In this document: positions 18,851 to 27,841 of the stretch, in pieces
How the letters are laid out: every line of letters begins with the position of its first letter
Numbering within the stretch: the first letter of the stretch is position 1
DNA from: UBA7803 sp040219135
GTDB taxonomy: Bacteria; Pseudomonadota; Gammaproteobacteria; Pseudomonadales; Azotimanducaceae
Direction: 5' to 3'
NCBI GenBank assembly: GCA_040219135.1
Contig: JAVJTA010000011.1
Span: 736,796-800,795 of the forward strand
Length of the DNA stretch: 64,000 nucleotides
Position numbers and translations under genes: made by a program
The notes under the pieces: generated by a model
What the model was told of the DNA's origin: nothing
Seen by the model: the letters and a program-made list of their open reading frames with translations, nothing else
The model's database searches: none

Positions 18851-19474
18851 ATGCCCCTTTCGCAGCCAGGTAATCCGACCCTGCACATCGACGGGCCCGC
18901 CGGTCGTCTGACGGCGCGCTACGACGCCGTAGCCGTCGCCTGCACAGCCCAGGCCGTACTCTGCCACCCACACCCGCAGTACGGCGGCAGCATGGACGAC
19001 GCCGTGCTGGCAACCGTCGCCGAGCGTCTGCTGGCGGCCGGCATCGGGGTGTTGCGCTTCAACTTCCGCGGCGTCGGCGGCAGCGACGGCACCTACGATG
19101 GCGGCGACGGCGAGGTCGCGGACCTGCTCGCGGCGACCGCCTGGCTGCGCCGCGAACAGGCAACGGGCCCGCTCTGGGCCGGCGGCTACTCGTTCGGCGC
19201 CTGGGTGACCTGGCGGGCGCTGGCGGCCGGTCTGCAGGCCGATCGGATCCTGCTGATCGCGCCGCCGGTGGGCGCCATGACGTTCGCGGCGGGACCGCTC
19301 CCCGACATCGCTTTTGCCATCGCCGGCGACGCCGACGACTTCGTCGATGGCGCCGCCCTCCAGGCACTCCCCGGGGTCGACACGACGATCATTGCCGGCT
19401 GCGACCACTTCTTCTCCGGCGCCCACGAGGAACTCGCCGCGGCCGTGGACCGGGTACTGAACGACCAGGCCTGA
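18851..19474 (+). CDS. Alpha/beta hydrolase (COG2945-like)
   Basis: A 207-residue cytoplasmic alpha/beta hydrolase. The signature CHPHPQYGGSMDDAV near the N-terminus and the nucleophile elbow GGYSFGAW are both clear, and a late DHFF element supplies the catalytic His. This small-family fold lacks a lid; its substrate is unknown. The ATG at 18851 is preferred because the upstream open frame has no homology. It is divergent from the ABC operon. Confidence 0.87.
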   Translation: MPLSQPGNPTLHIDGPAGRLTARYDAVAVACTAQAVLCHPHPQYGGSMDDAVLATVAERLLAAGIGVLRFNFRGVGGSDGTYDGGDGEVADLLAATAWLRREQATGPLWAGGYSFGAWVTWRALAAGLQADRILLIAPPVGAMTFAAGPLPDIAFAIAGDADDFVDGAALQALPGVDTTIIAGCDHFFSGAHEELAAAVDRVLNDQA

Positions 19475-19481
19475 AGCGCCG

Positions 19482-20168
19482 TCAGCCGATCCGCACACCG
19501 GCGATCCAGGGATGCGCCCAGTAGACGATGCCGTAGCCGACCAATCCGACCACGATCGGGCCGATCTGTTCCAGAGGCGCGAGCCGGTTGCGTCCGGACA
19601 GAATGGCCGCGAACGGCACGTTCGACGTTACCCGCTCGAAGGCAACCCAGTCGGCGCCGAGCCGTGCGGCTTTCTTGCGGTCGATCAGCAGACCGCCGGC
19701 GAGACCGAGCACCAGGAAGGTGCCGAAGAACACCACCGAGACCCGGTCACCGTTGGCGGCGAGATGAGACAGCGCCCAGAGCACCACGGCCCACTGCAGT
19801 GGATGCCGGGTGATGCGCGTCATACCGCGGGTCAGCGTATCTGGATCGGCACCGCGCAGGCTGCCCTCCATGCCCACCGCCGTCGGGTTCCGGGTGAGAA
19901 AGCCACCGAGCAGCAGAATCATGGCGACCGGCATCACCACCTTGGGCACGTCGTAGAGCAGCGGATCCGGATGCCAGAAGTAGTCGTAGCGCGGCAGCGC
20001 GCCGTAGATCCAGATCAGATAGCCGAGGGTCATGAGCGCGATGAGCGAGTAGGCGAACAGATACCCGCCCTCGCCGAGCACCGCCACCAGGCGACCGCGC
20101 AGGGTGGTGCTGCTGATGCCCAGGTGCGTTCCCAGAAACAGCACGGCCGCGACGAGCATCAGCCACAT
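19482..20168 (-). CDS. NnrU family membrane protein
   Basis: A 228-residue polytopic protein with five or six transmembrane helices. The family hallmark, a HPLQW motif followed by WALSHLAANGD, is present, which identifies NnrU. In denitrifiers NnrU is needed for nitric-oxide reduction; in others its role is unclear and the fold resembles isoprenylcysteine methyltransferases. No denitrification genes lie in this window. It converges with the COG2945-like hydrolase, the two stops being seven bases apart. Confidence 0.85.
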   Translation of the reverse strand: MWLMLVAAVLFLGTHLGISSTTLRGRLVAVLGEGGYLFAYSLIALMTLGYLIWIYGALPRYDYFWHPDPLLYDVPKVVMPVAMILLLGGFLTRNPTAVGMEGSLRGADPDTLTRGMTRITRHPLQWAVVLWALSHLAANGDRVSVVFFGTFLVLGLAGGLLIDRKKAARLGADWVAFERVTSNVPFAAILSGRNRLAPLEQIGPIVVGLVGYGIVYWAHPWIAGVRIG

Positions 20169-20288
20169 GTCACTCTCCCAGCACCGACGACAGGCGCCAT
20201 GATAGCCGAGTGTCGGAGCAATGCGGACGGTTGCACCGATCCTGCCATTGCCGCATCTTCACCGGGCTGGCGTACGGGGGGAAGATCG

Positions 20289-21164
20289 ATGCAGAACGTG
20301 GCAGGCAGAACCGCCTTCGTGACCGGCGGCGCAAGTGGACTGGGACTGGCCATGGTGCGCGCCTTCGCCGCCGCCGGCATGAAGGTGGCGGTCGCGGACG
20401 TGGAAATCCACGCGCTGGAACAGGTCGCCGCGGAGTTTGCCGCAAGCAACGGAGCGGTGATCACGCTGCCGCTGGACGTCACCGACCGCACCGCGATGGA
20501 GCGGGCGGCCGACGCCACCGAACAGGCATTCGGCAACGTCCACGTGGTCTGCAACAACGCGGGCGTCGCCGTCGGCGGCAGCGTCGACAGCATGAGCTAC
20601 GCGGACTGGGACTGGGTGCTCGGGGTCAACATCGACGGCGTGGTGAACGGCGTGCAGACCTTCACCCGGCGCATCCAGGCCCACGGCGAGGGCGGCCACT
20701 TCGTCAACACCGCCTCGATGGCCGGGCACATCGCGGTGCCGGGACTGTCGGTCTACACCCTGTCGAAGTTCGCCGTGGTGGGTCTGTCCGAGGTCATGCG
20801 CGCGGATCTGGCCGGGCATGGCATCGGCGTCTCCGTGCTCTGCCCGGGGGTGGTACGCACCAACATCTTCGAGTCCGGCCGCAACCGTCCCGAGACCCTG
20901 GCGACAGAGCGCGATACCGCCTCCCTGGTGCTCGCCGGAGAAGGCACTGAAGCCGAAAAGCGGGCCAGCGTCGAGCAGCTGCTGGCCGGCGCTCTCGACC
21001 CGGCCGTAGTCGGCGACATGGTGCTTCACGCCATACAGAACGACGAGTTCTACATCTTCACCCACCCGGAGATCCAGGCCATCACCGAGGCGCGCCACAG
21101 CGACATGAACGGCGCGTTCGCGCGCTGGAACGAATACCGCCAGCAACACGGAATCCAACCATGA
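20289..21164 (+). CDS. Short-chain dehydrogenase/reductase
   Basis: A 291-residue SDR oxidoreductase. The nucleotide-binding TGGASGLG lies near residue 13, NNAG near 91, and the catalytic Ser and YxxxK (YTLSK) near 160. The C-terminal extension of about 60 residues, ending in an EARHSDMNGAF-like region, is longer than the minimal SDR and resembles enzymes acting on steroid or hydrophobic alcohols. The ATG at 20289 marks the start of homology. It overlaps the following SDR gene by ATGA. Confidence 0.92.
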   Translation: MQNVAGRTAFVTGGASGLGLAMVRAFAAAGMKVAVADVEIHALEQVAAEFAASNGAVITLPLDVTDRTAMERAADATEQAFGNVHVVCNNAGVAVGGSVDSMSYADWDWVLGVNIDGVVNGVQTFTRRIQAHGEGGHFVNTASMAGHIAVPGLSVYTLSKFAVVGLSEVMRADLAGHGIGVSVLCPGVVRTNIFESGRNRPETLATERDTASLVLAGEGTEAEKRASVEQLLAGALDPAVVGDMVLHAIQNDEFYIFTHPEIQAITEARHSDMNGAFARWNEYRQQHGIQP

Positions 21165-22024
21165 AGCGACTGCAGGACAAGACCGCTCTGATCACCGGCG
21201 CAGCCCGTGGCCTGGGGGCGCGGATCGCCCAGCGAATGTCCGAAGAAGGCGCCCGGGTGATCATCAACGATCTCAGCCTCGACGCCGCCCGCGCCACCGC
21301 CGAAGCACTGGGCGGCCACGCCCTGGCCTGCGACGTCAGCAATTCGGCTGCCGTCAGCGCCATGTTCCAGGAACTCGCCGACCTGGTGCCGCGCCTGGAC
21401 GTCCTGGTGAACAACGCCGGCATCAGCGGGCTCGAGGGCGACAACGCGGCGCGCGAGCGCATCGCCCAGCGGGCCGCCGCCATGGAGCGCGGCGAGGAGC
21501 CGGACGAGGCTCTCGACGGCGGCATTACCGACGTCAGCGACGAGCAGTGGCATCGCATGCTCGGCGTGCACATGGACGGCACCTTCTTCTGCTGCCGGGA
21601 AGCGGTCCGGATGATGCGCGGCAGCACCGGGAGCAAGAGCACCGGCAACAGCGCCAGCAACAGCGCCAGCAGGAAGGGCGCCAGCATCATCAACATGGGC
21701 AGCATCATGGGAACGTTCGGCCGCGCCGGCGGCACCGCCTACTGCGCGGCGAAGGCGGGCATTCTCGGCTTCACCCGCGCGCTGGCCCACGAACTCGCGC
21801 CCCACGACATCCGCGTCAACGCCATAGCGCCCGGCTGGATCCGCACGGACATGACGGACCCGCTGAAGCCGCTGCACCCGATGCTCGAAATGCAGACGCC
21901 CCAGGGCCGGCTCGGCGAGCCCGACGACATCGCCTGGGCGGCGGTCTACCTCGCCAGCGACGAAGCCGGCTTCGTCACCGGCCAGACCCTGTCGCCCAAC
22001 GGCGGCTGGTACATGAGTCAGTAG
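21161..22024 (+). CDS. Short-chain dehydrogenase/reductase with a low-complexity insert
   Basis: A 287-residue SDR translationally coupled to the preceding one. TGAARGLG and NNAGISG bind the dinucleotide, and YCAAKAG holds the catalytic Tyr and Lys. An unusual Ser/Asn/Gly-rich stretch (about residues 152-171) sits between the fifth strand and the helix before the catalytic Ser. It is encoded partly by a 12-bp tandem duplication at 21647-21670. The insert lies on the enzyme surface region and may be tolerated. The two SDRs probably act on related substrates. Confidence 0.9.
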   Translation: MKRLQDKTALITGAARGLGARIAQRMSEEGARVIINDLSLDAARATAEALGGHALACDVSNSAAVSAMFQELADLVPRLDVLVNNAGISGLEGDNAARERIAQRAAAMERGEEPDEALDGGITDVSDEQWHRMLGVHMDGTFFCCREAVRMMRGSTGSKSTGNSASNSASRKGASIINMGSIMGTFGRAGGTAYCAAKAGILGFTRALAHELAPHDIRVNAIAPGWIRTDMTDPLKPLHPMLEMQTPQGRLGEPDDIAWAAVYLASDEAGFVTGQTLSPNGGWYMSQ

Positions 22025-22032
22025 CCGGATTT

Positions 22033-22260
22033 CGACCGCCGCAGGCTTTTTTTGGACCGCCGCAGGCTTTTTTTGGACCGCCGCAGGCTTTCTTTGGACC
22101 GCCGCAGGCTTTTTTTGGACCGCCGCAGGCTTTCTTTGGACCGCCGCAGGCTTTCTTTGGACCGCCGCAGGCTTTCTTTGGACCGCCGCAGGCGCTTCAC
22201 AACCGCCGCAGGCGCTTCACAACCGCCGCAGGCGCTTCACAACCTCCGCAGGCGCTCGGT
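22033..22260. repeat. Eleven-copy 20/21-bp tandem repeat
   Basis: The core CCGCCGCAGG recurs eleven times, at 22036, 22057, 22078, 22099, 22120, 22141, 22162, 22183, 22203, 22223 and 22243 (the last reads CCTCCGCAGG). The first units are 21 bases and continue with a C-T-rich tail; from 22183 the units are 20 bases with tail CGCTTCACAA. The array begins just after the SDR stop and runs into the 3' end of the TM2 gene, whose TGA stop lies inside it. The core motif appears nowhere else as an array in the window. Confidence 0.95.
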
Positions 22261-22650
22261 GTTCAGGGTGGAGAGCTGTTCGTTGAGGGTCCAGTAGTCG
22301 TAGAGGATGCCGAGGCCGAACAGGCCGAGGGTCAGCAGGTAAAGCAGCCCGGTGAACAGCTTGCCCTGATAGAAGCGGTGCAGCCCGAGGATGCCGGTGA
22401 AGGTGAGCAGCAGCCAGGCCACGGTGTAGTTCTTCTCGCCGCCGATGTAGCGGCGTGCCGCCGAAGCCTCGAGGCGCGGCATCAGGAACAGATCGACGAT
22501 CCAGCCGATCAGCAGCAGCCCCAGCGTGAAGAAATAGATCGTGCCGCTCACCGGGCGGCCGAAGTAGAAGCGATGAGCACCGAGGAAGCCGAAGATCCAC
22601 AGCAGGTAGCCGATGGCGAGGCTATGGGTGTCGTCGTCGAAGCGGGTCAT
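22237..22650 (-). CDS. TM2 domain protein
   Basis: A 137-residue membrane protein with two TM2-type pairs of helices. Each pair shows the family pattern of a helix, a GxHRFYFG or GLHRFYQG turn, and another helix. A DYWTLNEQL segment follows near the C-terminus. The ATG at 22650 has GAGGG upstream and is preferred to the one 11 codons earlier. The last codons (RLRRL) and the TGA stop lie in the first copies of the tandem repeat, so the repeat has grown from or into this gene's 3' end. Function unknown. Confidence 0.85.
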   Translation of the reverse strand: MTRFDDDTHSLAIGYLLWIFGFLGAHRFYFGRPVSGTIYFFTLGLLLIGWIVDLFLMPRLEASAARRYIGGEKNYTVAWLLLTFTGILGLHRFYQGKLFTGLLYLLTLGLFGLGILYDYWTLNEQLSTLNTERLRRL

Positions 22651-22745
22651 GCCGATCCCTCGTTGTCCGCGCCCGTAACGCAAGCTACCGCATCGGCCAC
22701 CCGCTCCACTACAGTACGCATTCCTTCGTCGACTCGGAGAGCGCC

Positions 22746-23684
22746 GTGATCGAATTCCCCGAAGCCGAGTTCATCGACGTCAACGGCGTCACCCTGGAGG
22801 TCTTCACGGCCGGCGCGCCGGGGCGCGCCGAACCGCTGGTGCTGTGCCACGGCTGGCCCGAACACGCCTACTCCTGGCGCCATCAGATTCCCGCACTGGC
22901 GGCGGCCGGCTACCACGTGATTGTCCCCAACCAGCGTGGCTACGGCCGCTCCAGCCGGCCCGAGGCCGTCACCGACTACGACATCGTGCACCTGTGCGGC
23001 GACCTCTGCGCCCTGCTCGACCACTTCGGCTACCAGGATGCCACCTTCGTCGGTCACGACTGGGGCGCGATCGTGGTGTGGAACCTGGCGATGCTGCATC
23101 CGCACCGGGTACGCGGGGTCATCAATCTGAGCGTGCCTTTCCTGGTGCGCGGTGAGACCGACTGGGTGAGCTTCTGGGAACAGCATCTCGGCAATGATTT
23201 CTACATCGTCCACTTCAACCGCCAGCCCGGTGAGGCCGATCGCGTGTTCGAGGCCAACACCGAGAATTTTCTGCGCAACATGTACCGCACGCGGCAGTGG
23301 GAGCAGGAACCCGCCGACCTGGGCCCCGGCATGCCGCTGCTCGCCATGGCCACCCGCCCGGACATGCCCGGCGAGCTGATGATGTCGGAGGCCGAACTGG
23401 CGGTGTTCGTCGACGCGTTCCGCCACTCCGGGTTCACCGGCGGAATCAACTGGTATCGCAACTTCTCACGCAACTGGCAGATTCTTGCCGACGTGCCGCA
23501 ACGGGTGACGCAGCCGGCACTGATGATTCACGGCAGCCACGACATGGTGCCGCCGAATCCGCAGCTCGAACAGTACGTGCCCGACGTCGAGGTCCACACC
23601 CTGCCCTGCGGACACTGGATCCAGCAGGAACAGCCTGAGGAAACCAACCGGCTGCTGCTCGACTGGCTGGCGCGGCACCGCTGA
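22746..23684 (+). CDS. Alpha/beta hydrolase (epoxide hydrolase-like)
   Basis: A 312-residue alpha/beta hydrolase. The oxyanion motif is CHGWPEHAYSW and the nucleophile elbow is VGHDWGA, with Asp as nucleophile, as in soluble epoxide hydrolases and haloalkane dehalogenases. The late CGHWIQQE gives the catalytic His. A cap domain with two Tyr would support epoxide ring opening; TyrS are present in the 170-260 region but not proven. The start is GTG at 22746. Confidence 0.88.
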   Translation: MIEFPEAEFIDVNGVTLEVFTAGAPGRAEPLVLCHGWPEHAYSWRHQIPALAAAGYHVIVPNQRGYGRSSRPEAVTDYDIVHLCGDLCALLDHFGYQDATFVGHDWGAIVVWNLAMLHPHRVRGVINLSVPFLVRGETDWVSFWEQHLGNDFYIVHFNRQPGEADRVFEANTENFLRNMYRTRQWEQEPADLGPGMPLLAMATRPDMPGELMMSEAELAVFVDAFRHSGFTGGINWYRNFSRNWQILADVPQRVTQPALMIHGSHDMVPPNPQLEQYVPDVEVHTLPCGHWIQQEQPEETNRLLLDWLARHR

Positions 23685-23711
23685 GCGCGGCCCGGAGCCT
23701 CCCCGGGGAAC

Positions 23712-24095
23712 CTAGAACGCGACGATCAGCGCGCCCACCAGCCCGCCGACCACCAGCGCCAGGTTGGCCAGGAATCCAATGCCGAATCCCAGCCCGCGCT
23801 TCGCCGGGTCCGCCACGTAACTGCGGAAGTAGATCGCCCGGCCGATCAGAAACGCCACTCCGGCCGCGACCGCGAATAGCTCGTTGGCGTAGTAACCGGC
23901 GGCATACAGCGCCGGCAGGAACACGATCAGCTGTTCCAGGGTGTTGTAGTGGGCACGGAAGGCGCGCTCGAACCCGGGGTCGCCTGTTACCGCCGGCGCC
24001 TGCAGCCCGCTTCTGGCCCGTGCGCGGCCCACTTCGATGGCGAAGTACATGTACTCGATCAGTGCCAGCATGGCGATGGCGGTCACGGCGGCCAT
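23712..24095 (-). CDS. MAPEG family membrane protein
   Basis: A 127-residue four-helix membrane protein of the MAPEG family (membrane-associated proteins in eicosanoid and glutathione metabolism). FRAHYNTLEQLIVFLP and YFRSYVADPAKRGLGF match the conserved cytosolic loops. Bacterial members often have glutathione transferase or peroxidase activity, consistent with the GST gene elsewhere in the window. It converges with the epoxide hydrolase-like gene; 27 bases lie between. Confidence 0.88.
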   Translation of the reverse strand: MAAVTAIAMLALIEYMYFAIEVGRARARSGLQAPAVTGDPGFERAFRAHYNTLEQLIVFLPALYAAGYYANELFAVAAGVAFLIGRAIYFRSYVADPAKRGLGFGIGFLANLALVVGGLVGALIVAF

Positions 24096-24168
24096 GGCGT
24101 TGTTCCTTCTGTCTGTGATTTCGGTCTGAAACCCGGGTGGGTTCCGCGAATTGAGCGCCGGCGCTGGA

Positions 24169-24600
24169 TCATCCGGCCTCGGCTTGGAATCCGTGGCGGA
24201 TCATAAAGGAGCCGCTGGCCTCCGCCACCACTGCGCCGGTGTCCTGGCGGATCACCTTGCCCTCCATCAGAGCGAGCGGTCCCTTGCGTTTCAGGCAGCG
24301 CCCCTCGAGGCGCACCGGGGTGCCGATGGGCAGATGCGCGCGGTAGCGCACGTCGGCCCGGGCGGTGAACGCCATGTGGCCCTGGAGCCAAAGCCAGTTG
24401 GCCATCACGTCGTCGAGCAGACTGAAAAGTATGCCACCGTGGGTCAGCGTGTCGTAGCCGCGGTGATCGTCGCCGGGCGTGAACTCGGCGCGACACACCC
24501 CGTCATCGATCCGGAACCGGACCTTCAGGCCGATCGGATTTCCGGGCCCGCAGACGAAGCAGTGATTCGCAGGTCGTGACGTCCTCTCTCGACTTTCCAT
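24169..24600 (-). CDS. Hotdog-fold thioesterase (PaaI-like)
   Basis: A 143-residue hotdog protein. The N-terminal CFVCGPGNPIGL and the central THGGILFSLLDD motif are typical of PaaI/YbgC-type acyl-CoA thioesterases, which release free acid from CoA thioesters. The ATG at 24600 begins the homology (MESRERTSRPANHC); the longer open frame has none. It is divergent from the Nudix gene, with about 30 bases between the starts. Confidence 0.85.
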   Translation of the reverse strand: MESRERTSRPANHCFVCGPGNPIGLKVRFRIDDGVCRAEFTPGDDHRGYDTLTHGGILFSLLDDVMANWLWLQGHMAFTARADVRYRAHLPIGTPVRLEGRCLKRKGPLALMEGKVIRQDTGAVVAEASGSFMIRHGFQAEAG

Positions 24601-24631
24601 CGCCTTCCGTGCACTGTTTCCAGGGACCCCT

Positions 24632-25249
24632 ATGATAGCGAACGTGCACCGCCTGAGTTTCATTCGCCAGCGGCTGGCCGAGGCGCGCCCGCTGCTCTTC
24701 GAGCCGGCCGAGAACACCCGTCAGGCAGCGGTCGCCGTGATTCTGCGCGAGACGCGCGATGACAGCGACCTGTTGTTCATCAAGCGCGCCGAGAAGGCGG
24801 GCGACCCCTGGTCCGGACACATGGCATTCCCGGGCGGTCATCTGGAAGCAGCCGATCCCGACCTGCGCGCTGCCGCAGCGAGGGAGACCCTGGAAGAGAC
24901 CGGTCTCGATCTGACCGACGCCGAGTACCTGGGTCCCCTGGACCACCAGCGCGCCATGCCGCGCGGCCGTACCCTGAACATGCTGATCGCGCCGCACGTC
25001 TTCGTCGTTCACGGTGACCCGCAGTTCACGCCGAACTACGAGGTGCAGGAAGTGCTGTGGACGTCGCTCAAGCGGCTGATCGGCAATACCTGCCACGACA
25101 CCGAAACCCGACCCATGGCCGGAACACCCACCGTGTTCAACGGCTATCGCCTGGAACGCGGACACTTCGTCTGGGGCCTGACGTACCGGATGCTGAAGGC
25201 CTTCTTCAGCACCCTCGATCCAGGCTGGCAGCCGCCCAGGGAGCGCTGA
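24632..25249 (+). CDS. Nudix hydrolase (CoA pyrophosphatase-like)
   Basis: A 205-residue Nudix hydrolase. The Nudix box runs from GGHLEAADPD through RETLEETGLDL. It is preceded by SGHMAFPGG, which resembles the block upstream of the box in CoA diphosphatases (NUDT7/8, YeaB). The probable activity is cleavage of CoA or acyl-CoA to phosphopantetheine products. It converges with the Hsp70-like gene. Confidence 0.85.
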   Translation: MIANVHRLSFIRQRLAEARPLLFEPAENTRQAAVAVILRETRDDSDLLFIKRAEKAGDPWSGHMAFPGGHLEAADPDLRAAAARETLEETGLDLTDAEYLGPLDHQRAMPRGRTLNMLIAPHVFVVHGDPQFTPNYEVQEVLWTSLKRLIGNTCHDTETRPMAGTPTVFNGYRLERGHFVWGLTYRMLKAFFSTLDPGWQPPRER

Positions 25250-25258
25250 GCAGCCCGA

Positions 25259-26665
25259 TCAGGCGCCTGCAGTTGCCGCGAATTCGAGTCGATGGTAATC
25301 GGCGATGGCCAGCCCGGCGGCGACGCTGGTGAACGGATCATGGTCCACGACCCGGTCGGCGAAGCGCGCCTCGAGCTGGCGACGCACCGCCGGAATCAGG
25401 CTGGAACCACCGGTGCGCAGGACGATGTGGATGGCGGAGGCGGGAAGACCCGCCCGCGCCAGCGTGGTATCGAGGGCCTCGCCGACCCGGTCCAGCAGGT
25501 CGTCGATCAGGTCCTCGAACTCGGCCCGGGTCAGGCGGATCTCCAGATCCAGCTCCGGTACGTCGAGCACCGCCTCGTCCTCGTAGGAAAGCCGCGCTTT
25601 GAAGTCCTTGATGGCCTGGAACACCTGGTAGCTGAGATTGCGCTGGATCAACTCGTTGAGACGGCGGAACTTTTCCGCCCCCGGCCCGCCCTGAGCCAGG
25701 CGTTGCAGAACGGGTGCGGTGTAGCGGTTCTGGTTCAGCGTGTAGGTGACCGCCCAGTTGAGCAGCAGCTCTTCGTAGTCCTCGAACGGAAAATCGGTCT
25801 CGATCTCGCGGTCCATGCCGCGCCGTCGCCAGCGTTCGCCCTTGCCGAGGCGCGGAAAAAGCAGTTCCCGGAACACCCGCTGGTCGATGTGGTCGCCGCC
25901 CAGAGCGATGCCGTAGGTGGTGACGACGTCGAACTCCCGGCCCCGGCGCCGGAGCACGCAGAAATCCAGGGTACCGCCGCCGAAATCCAGGGTGAGCAGA
26001 TACTCGCCGACCACCTCGGGATTGGCCGTGAGGTAGCTGACCGCCGCGGCGATGGGCTCCGGATAGAAGTGCTGATGGGCGATGCCGGCATACTTGTAGG
26101 CCTCGCCGAGACGGCTCAGCGCGGTCTTGTTGCGGAACTCCTCACGCCCTTCGAACGTCACCGGATGGCCCAGGTGGGCTTCCCGGCAGGGACTCACGTG
26201 GAATTCCAGCGCCTTGCGTATTCGCAGCAGCAGCGGAGTGATCAACGCCACCAGCCGGAACGGATGGTTGAACACCATGAGCCGCCGCACCCGACTGTCG
26301 CCGAGCAGGCGTTTGGTGCCACGAAACAGCCGCCCCTGCAGGCCGCTGTCCACGAGCGGCGCGCCGTAGATTTTCTGGGTCGCGGTCTCCACCGGCGCCG
26401 GATTCTCCGCGTCGTGGTGCTCGACGAAGGCGCTGGTTTCGGCGATGACCTCGGGGATCAGCTCCACGGTGCGGCCGCTGTTGTCTTCGATGTAGCGGTC
26501 GATCGCGTCCTGGCCGGTGAGCGTCTTCAGGTCCCGGTCGATGTAGGTGGCGGAGGGCATGATCGGGTCGTCGCCCTCCAGCGGTACCAGCACGAGACGC
26601 TCGCCGTCGTACACCGCGGCGGCGGAATTGGTGGTCCCGAAGTCGATCCCGACACCCAGCGCCAT
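25259..26665 (-). CDS. Hsp70 family protein (YegD-like)
   Basis: A 468-residue actin-fold ATPase. The phosphate-1 motif is GIDFGTTNSAAAV and the second is LDFGGGTLDF; RTGGSSLIPAV is the adenosine motif. The C-terminal substrate-binding domain of true DnaK is missing, as in the E. coli YegD family. Function is unknown but probably chaperone- or scaffold-like. It starts three bases after the CoA-transferase stop and is likely in the same transcript. Confidence 0.9.
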   Translation of the reverse strand: MALGVGIDFGTTNSAAAVYDGERLVLVPLEGDDPIMPSATYIDRDLKTLTGQDAIDRYIEDNSGRTVELIPEVIAETSAFVEHHDAENPAPVETATQKIYGAPLVDSGLQGRLFRGTKRLLGDSRVRRLMVFNHPFRLVALITPLLLRIRKALEFHVSPCREAHLGHPVTFEGREEFRNKTALSRLGEAYKYAGIAHQHFYPEPIAAAVSYLTANPEVVGEYLLTLDFGGGTLDFCVLRRRGREFDVVTTYGIALGGDHIDQRVFRELLFPRLGKGERWRRRGMDREIETDFPFEDYEELLLNWAVTYTLNQNRYTAPVLQRLAQGGPGAEKFRRLNELIQRNLSYQVFQAIKDFKARLSYEDEAVLDVPELDLEIRLTRAEFEDLIDDLLDRVGEALDTTLARAGLPASAIHIVLRTGGSSLIPAVRRQLEARFADRVVDHDPFTSVAAGLAIADYHRLEFAATAGA

Positions 26666-26668
26666 CGC

Positions 26669-27841
26669 TCAGTCGCCGTCGTGCCCGCCGCTGACGAGCG
26701 CCCGCTGCCAGCGCGGCGACGCCGCGGCCTGCGCGCCGAGCCAGTCGGCGAGCACGCTGGCGTTGTGCTCGCCCTGCAGCGGCGCGCCGCCGCGCACCCG
26801 GGCGTCGGCCGCGGAGAATCGATACGGCGACTGCGGTACCCGACGGCTGCCGCCGGCGCGATCGTCGACCTCGGTGAACGTGCCGCGATGCGCAACCGTG
26901 GGCAGCTGCAACGCTTTCTCGCTGCTGCGCACGTCGCCCCAGGCAATGTTCATCTCGTCCATGGCCGCGATCACGGCGGCGCGGTCCTGGCAGGTCTGCT
27001 CGAGGAAGCGCCGGGTGGCGAAGCGCCGCGCCTCGATCTTCTCTTCCAGCGAAGCGCCCTCGGGGGTTGGGTCCTGCACGCCGAGCACGCTCGTGAGCTG
27101 ACGCCAGAGGAAACGGAAATCGCCGGCGATGATGATCGGACCGGCGGCGGAATCCCAGACCTCGCTCGGCATGTTCTTCAGGTCGTAGGAATCGTCGAGG
27201 GCGAAGTGGATGTGATCATCGGTCACCAGGGTCGCGTCGATCATGGCGATGTCGATGTGCTGACCGAGCCCGCTGCGCTCCCGCAGATACACTGCGGCCA
27301 GCACCGCCACCAGCCCGTGCAGGGCCGCGTTGGTATCCGCCACCGACAGCGCCATATCCACCGGATGGTTGCCGCCGATCTCCGCCTGCCGCGCCATGAT
27401 GCCCGACTCGGCATGGATGATGGGCGCGTAGGCGGCGCGTCGGGACTCCGGACCGTTGGCGCCGAAGCCGGAGATCGAAAGCATGATCAAACGCGGGTTG
27501 CGCTCGGCCAGGACCGGGTAGGCGAGGCCGAGCCGACCCATGACGTCGGGACGGAAGTTTTCGATCAGGATGTCGGCCTCGGCGGCCAGCGCCTGCACCA
27601 GCTCCACGCCTTCGGCCATCGTCAGATCGACGCAGATGCCGCGTTTGCCGGCGTTCTGCTGGTTGAAGTAGCCGGCGATCCCGCCGCGTACCGCGCCCCA
27701 CAGACGGGTAACGTCACCGGCCGGCGGTTCCACCTTGACCACGTCGGCACCGAGATCGCTGAGCATGCGGCCGGCAAACGGCCCGGCCAGAACCCGCGAC
27801 AGGTCGAGGACTCTCAGTCCTGCCAGGGGCGCCTCACTCAC
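26669..27841 (-). CDS. CaiB/BaiF (class III) CoA-transferase
   Basis: A 390-residue CoA-transferase family III protein. GLRVLDLSRVLAGPFAGRML at the N-terminus and NKRG-like KRGICVDL identify it. In most members a catalytic Asp forms the acyl anhydride; the equivalent position here reads YAPIIHAESG, where the usual Asp looks like Ala (about residue 140). The GTG start at 27841 lies within a 14-bp tandem repeat shared with the MsrA 3' end. It probably activates a carboxylic acid for beta-oxidation, but see the finding on the active site. Confidence 0.88.
   Translation of the reverse strand: MSEAPLAGLRVLDLSRVLAGPFAGRMLSDLGADVVKVEPPAGDVTRLWGAVRGGIAGYFNQQNAGKRGICVDLTMAEGVELVQALAAEADILIENFRPDVMGRLGLAYPVLAERNPRLIMLSISGFGANGPESRRAAYAPIIHAESGIMARQAEIGGNHPVDMALSVADTNAALHGLVAVLAAVYLRERSGLGQHIDIAMIDATLVTDDHIHFALDDSYDLKNMPSEVWDSAAGPIIIAGDFRFLWRQLTSVLGVQDPTPEGASLEEKIEARRFATRRFLEQTCQDRAAVIAAMDEMNIAWGDVRSSEKALQLPTVAHRGTFTEVDDRAGGSRRVPQSPYRFSAADARVRGGAPLQGEHNASVLADWLGAQAAASPRWQRALVSGGHDGD

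Noticed and set aside
22018..22200. Small Arg/Ser/Lys-rich protein on the minus strand in the repeat
   Set aside because: It is a by-product of the 21-bp tandem repeat in an open frame; no start signal or homology.
22033..22260. CRISPR-like array
   Set aside because: Units are contiguous 20-21 bp copies without unique spacers, and there are no cas genes.
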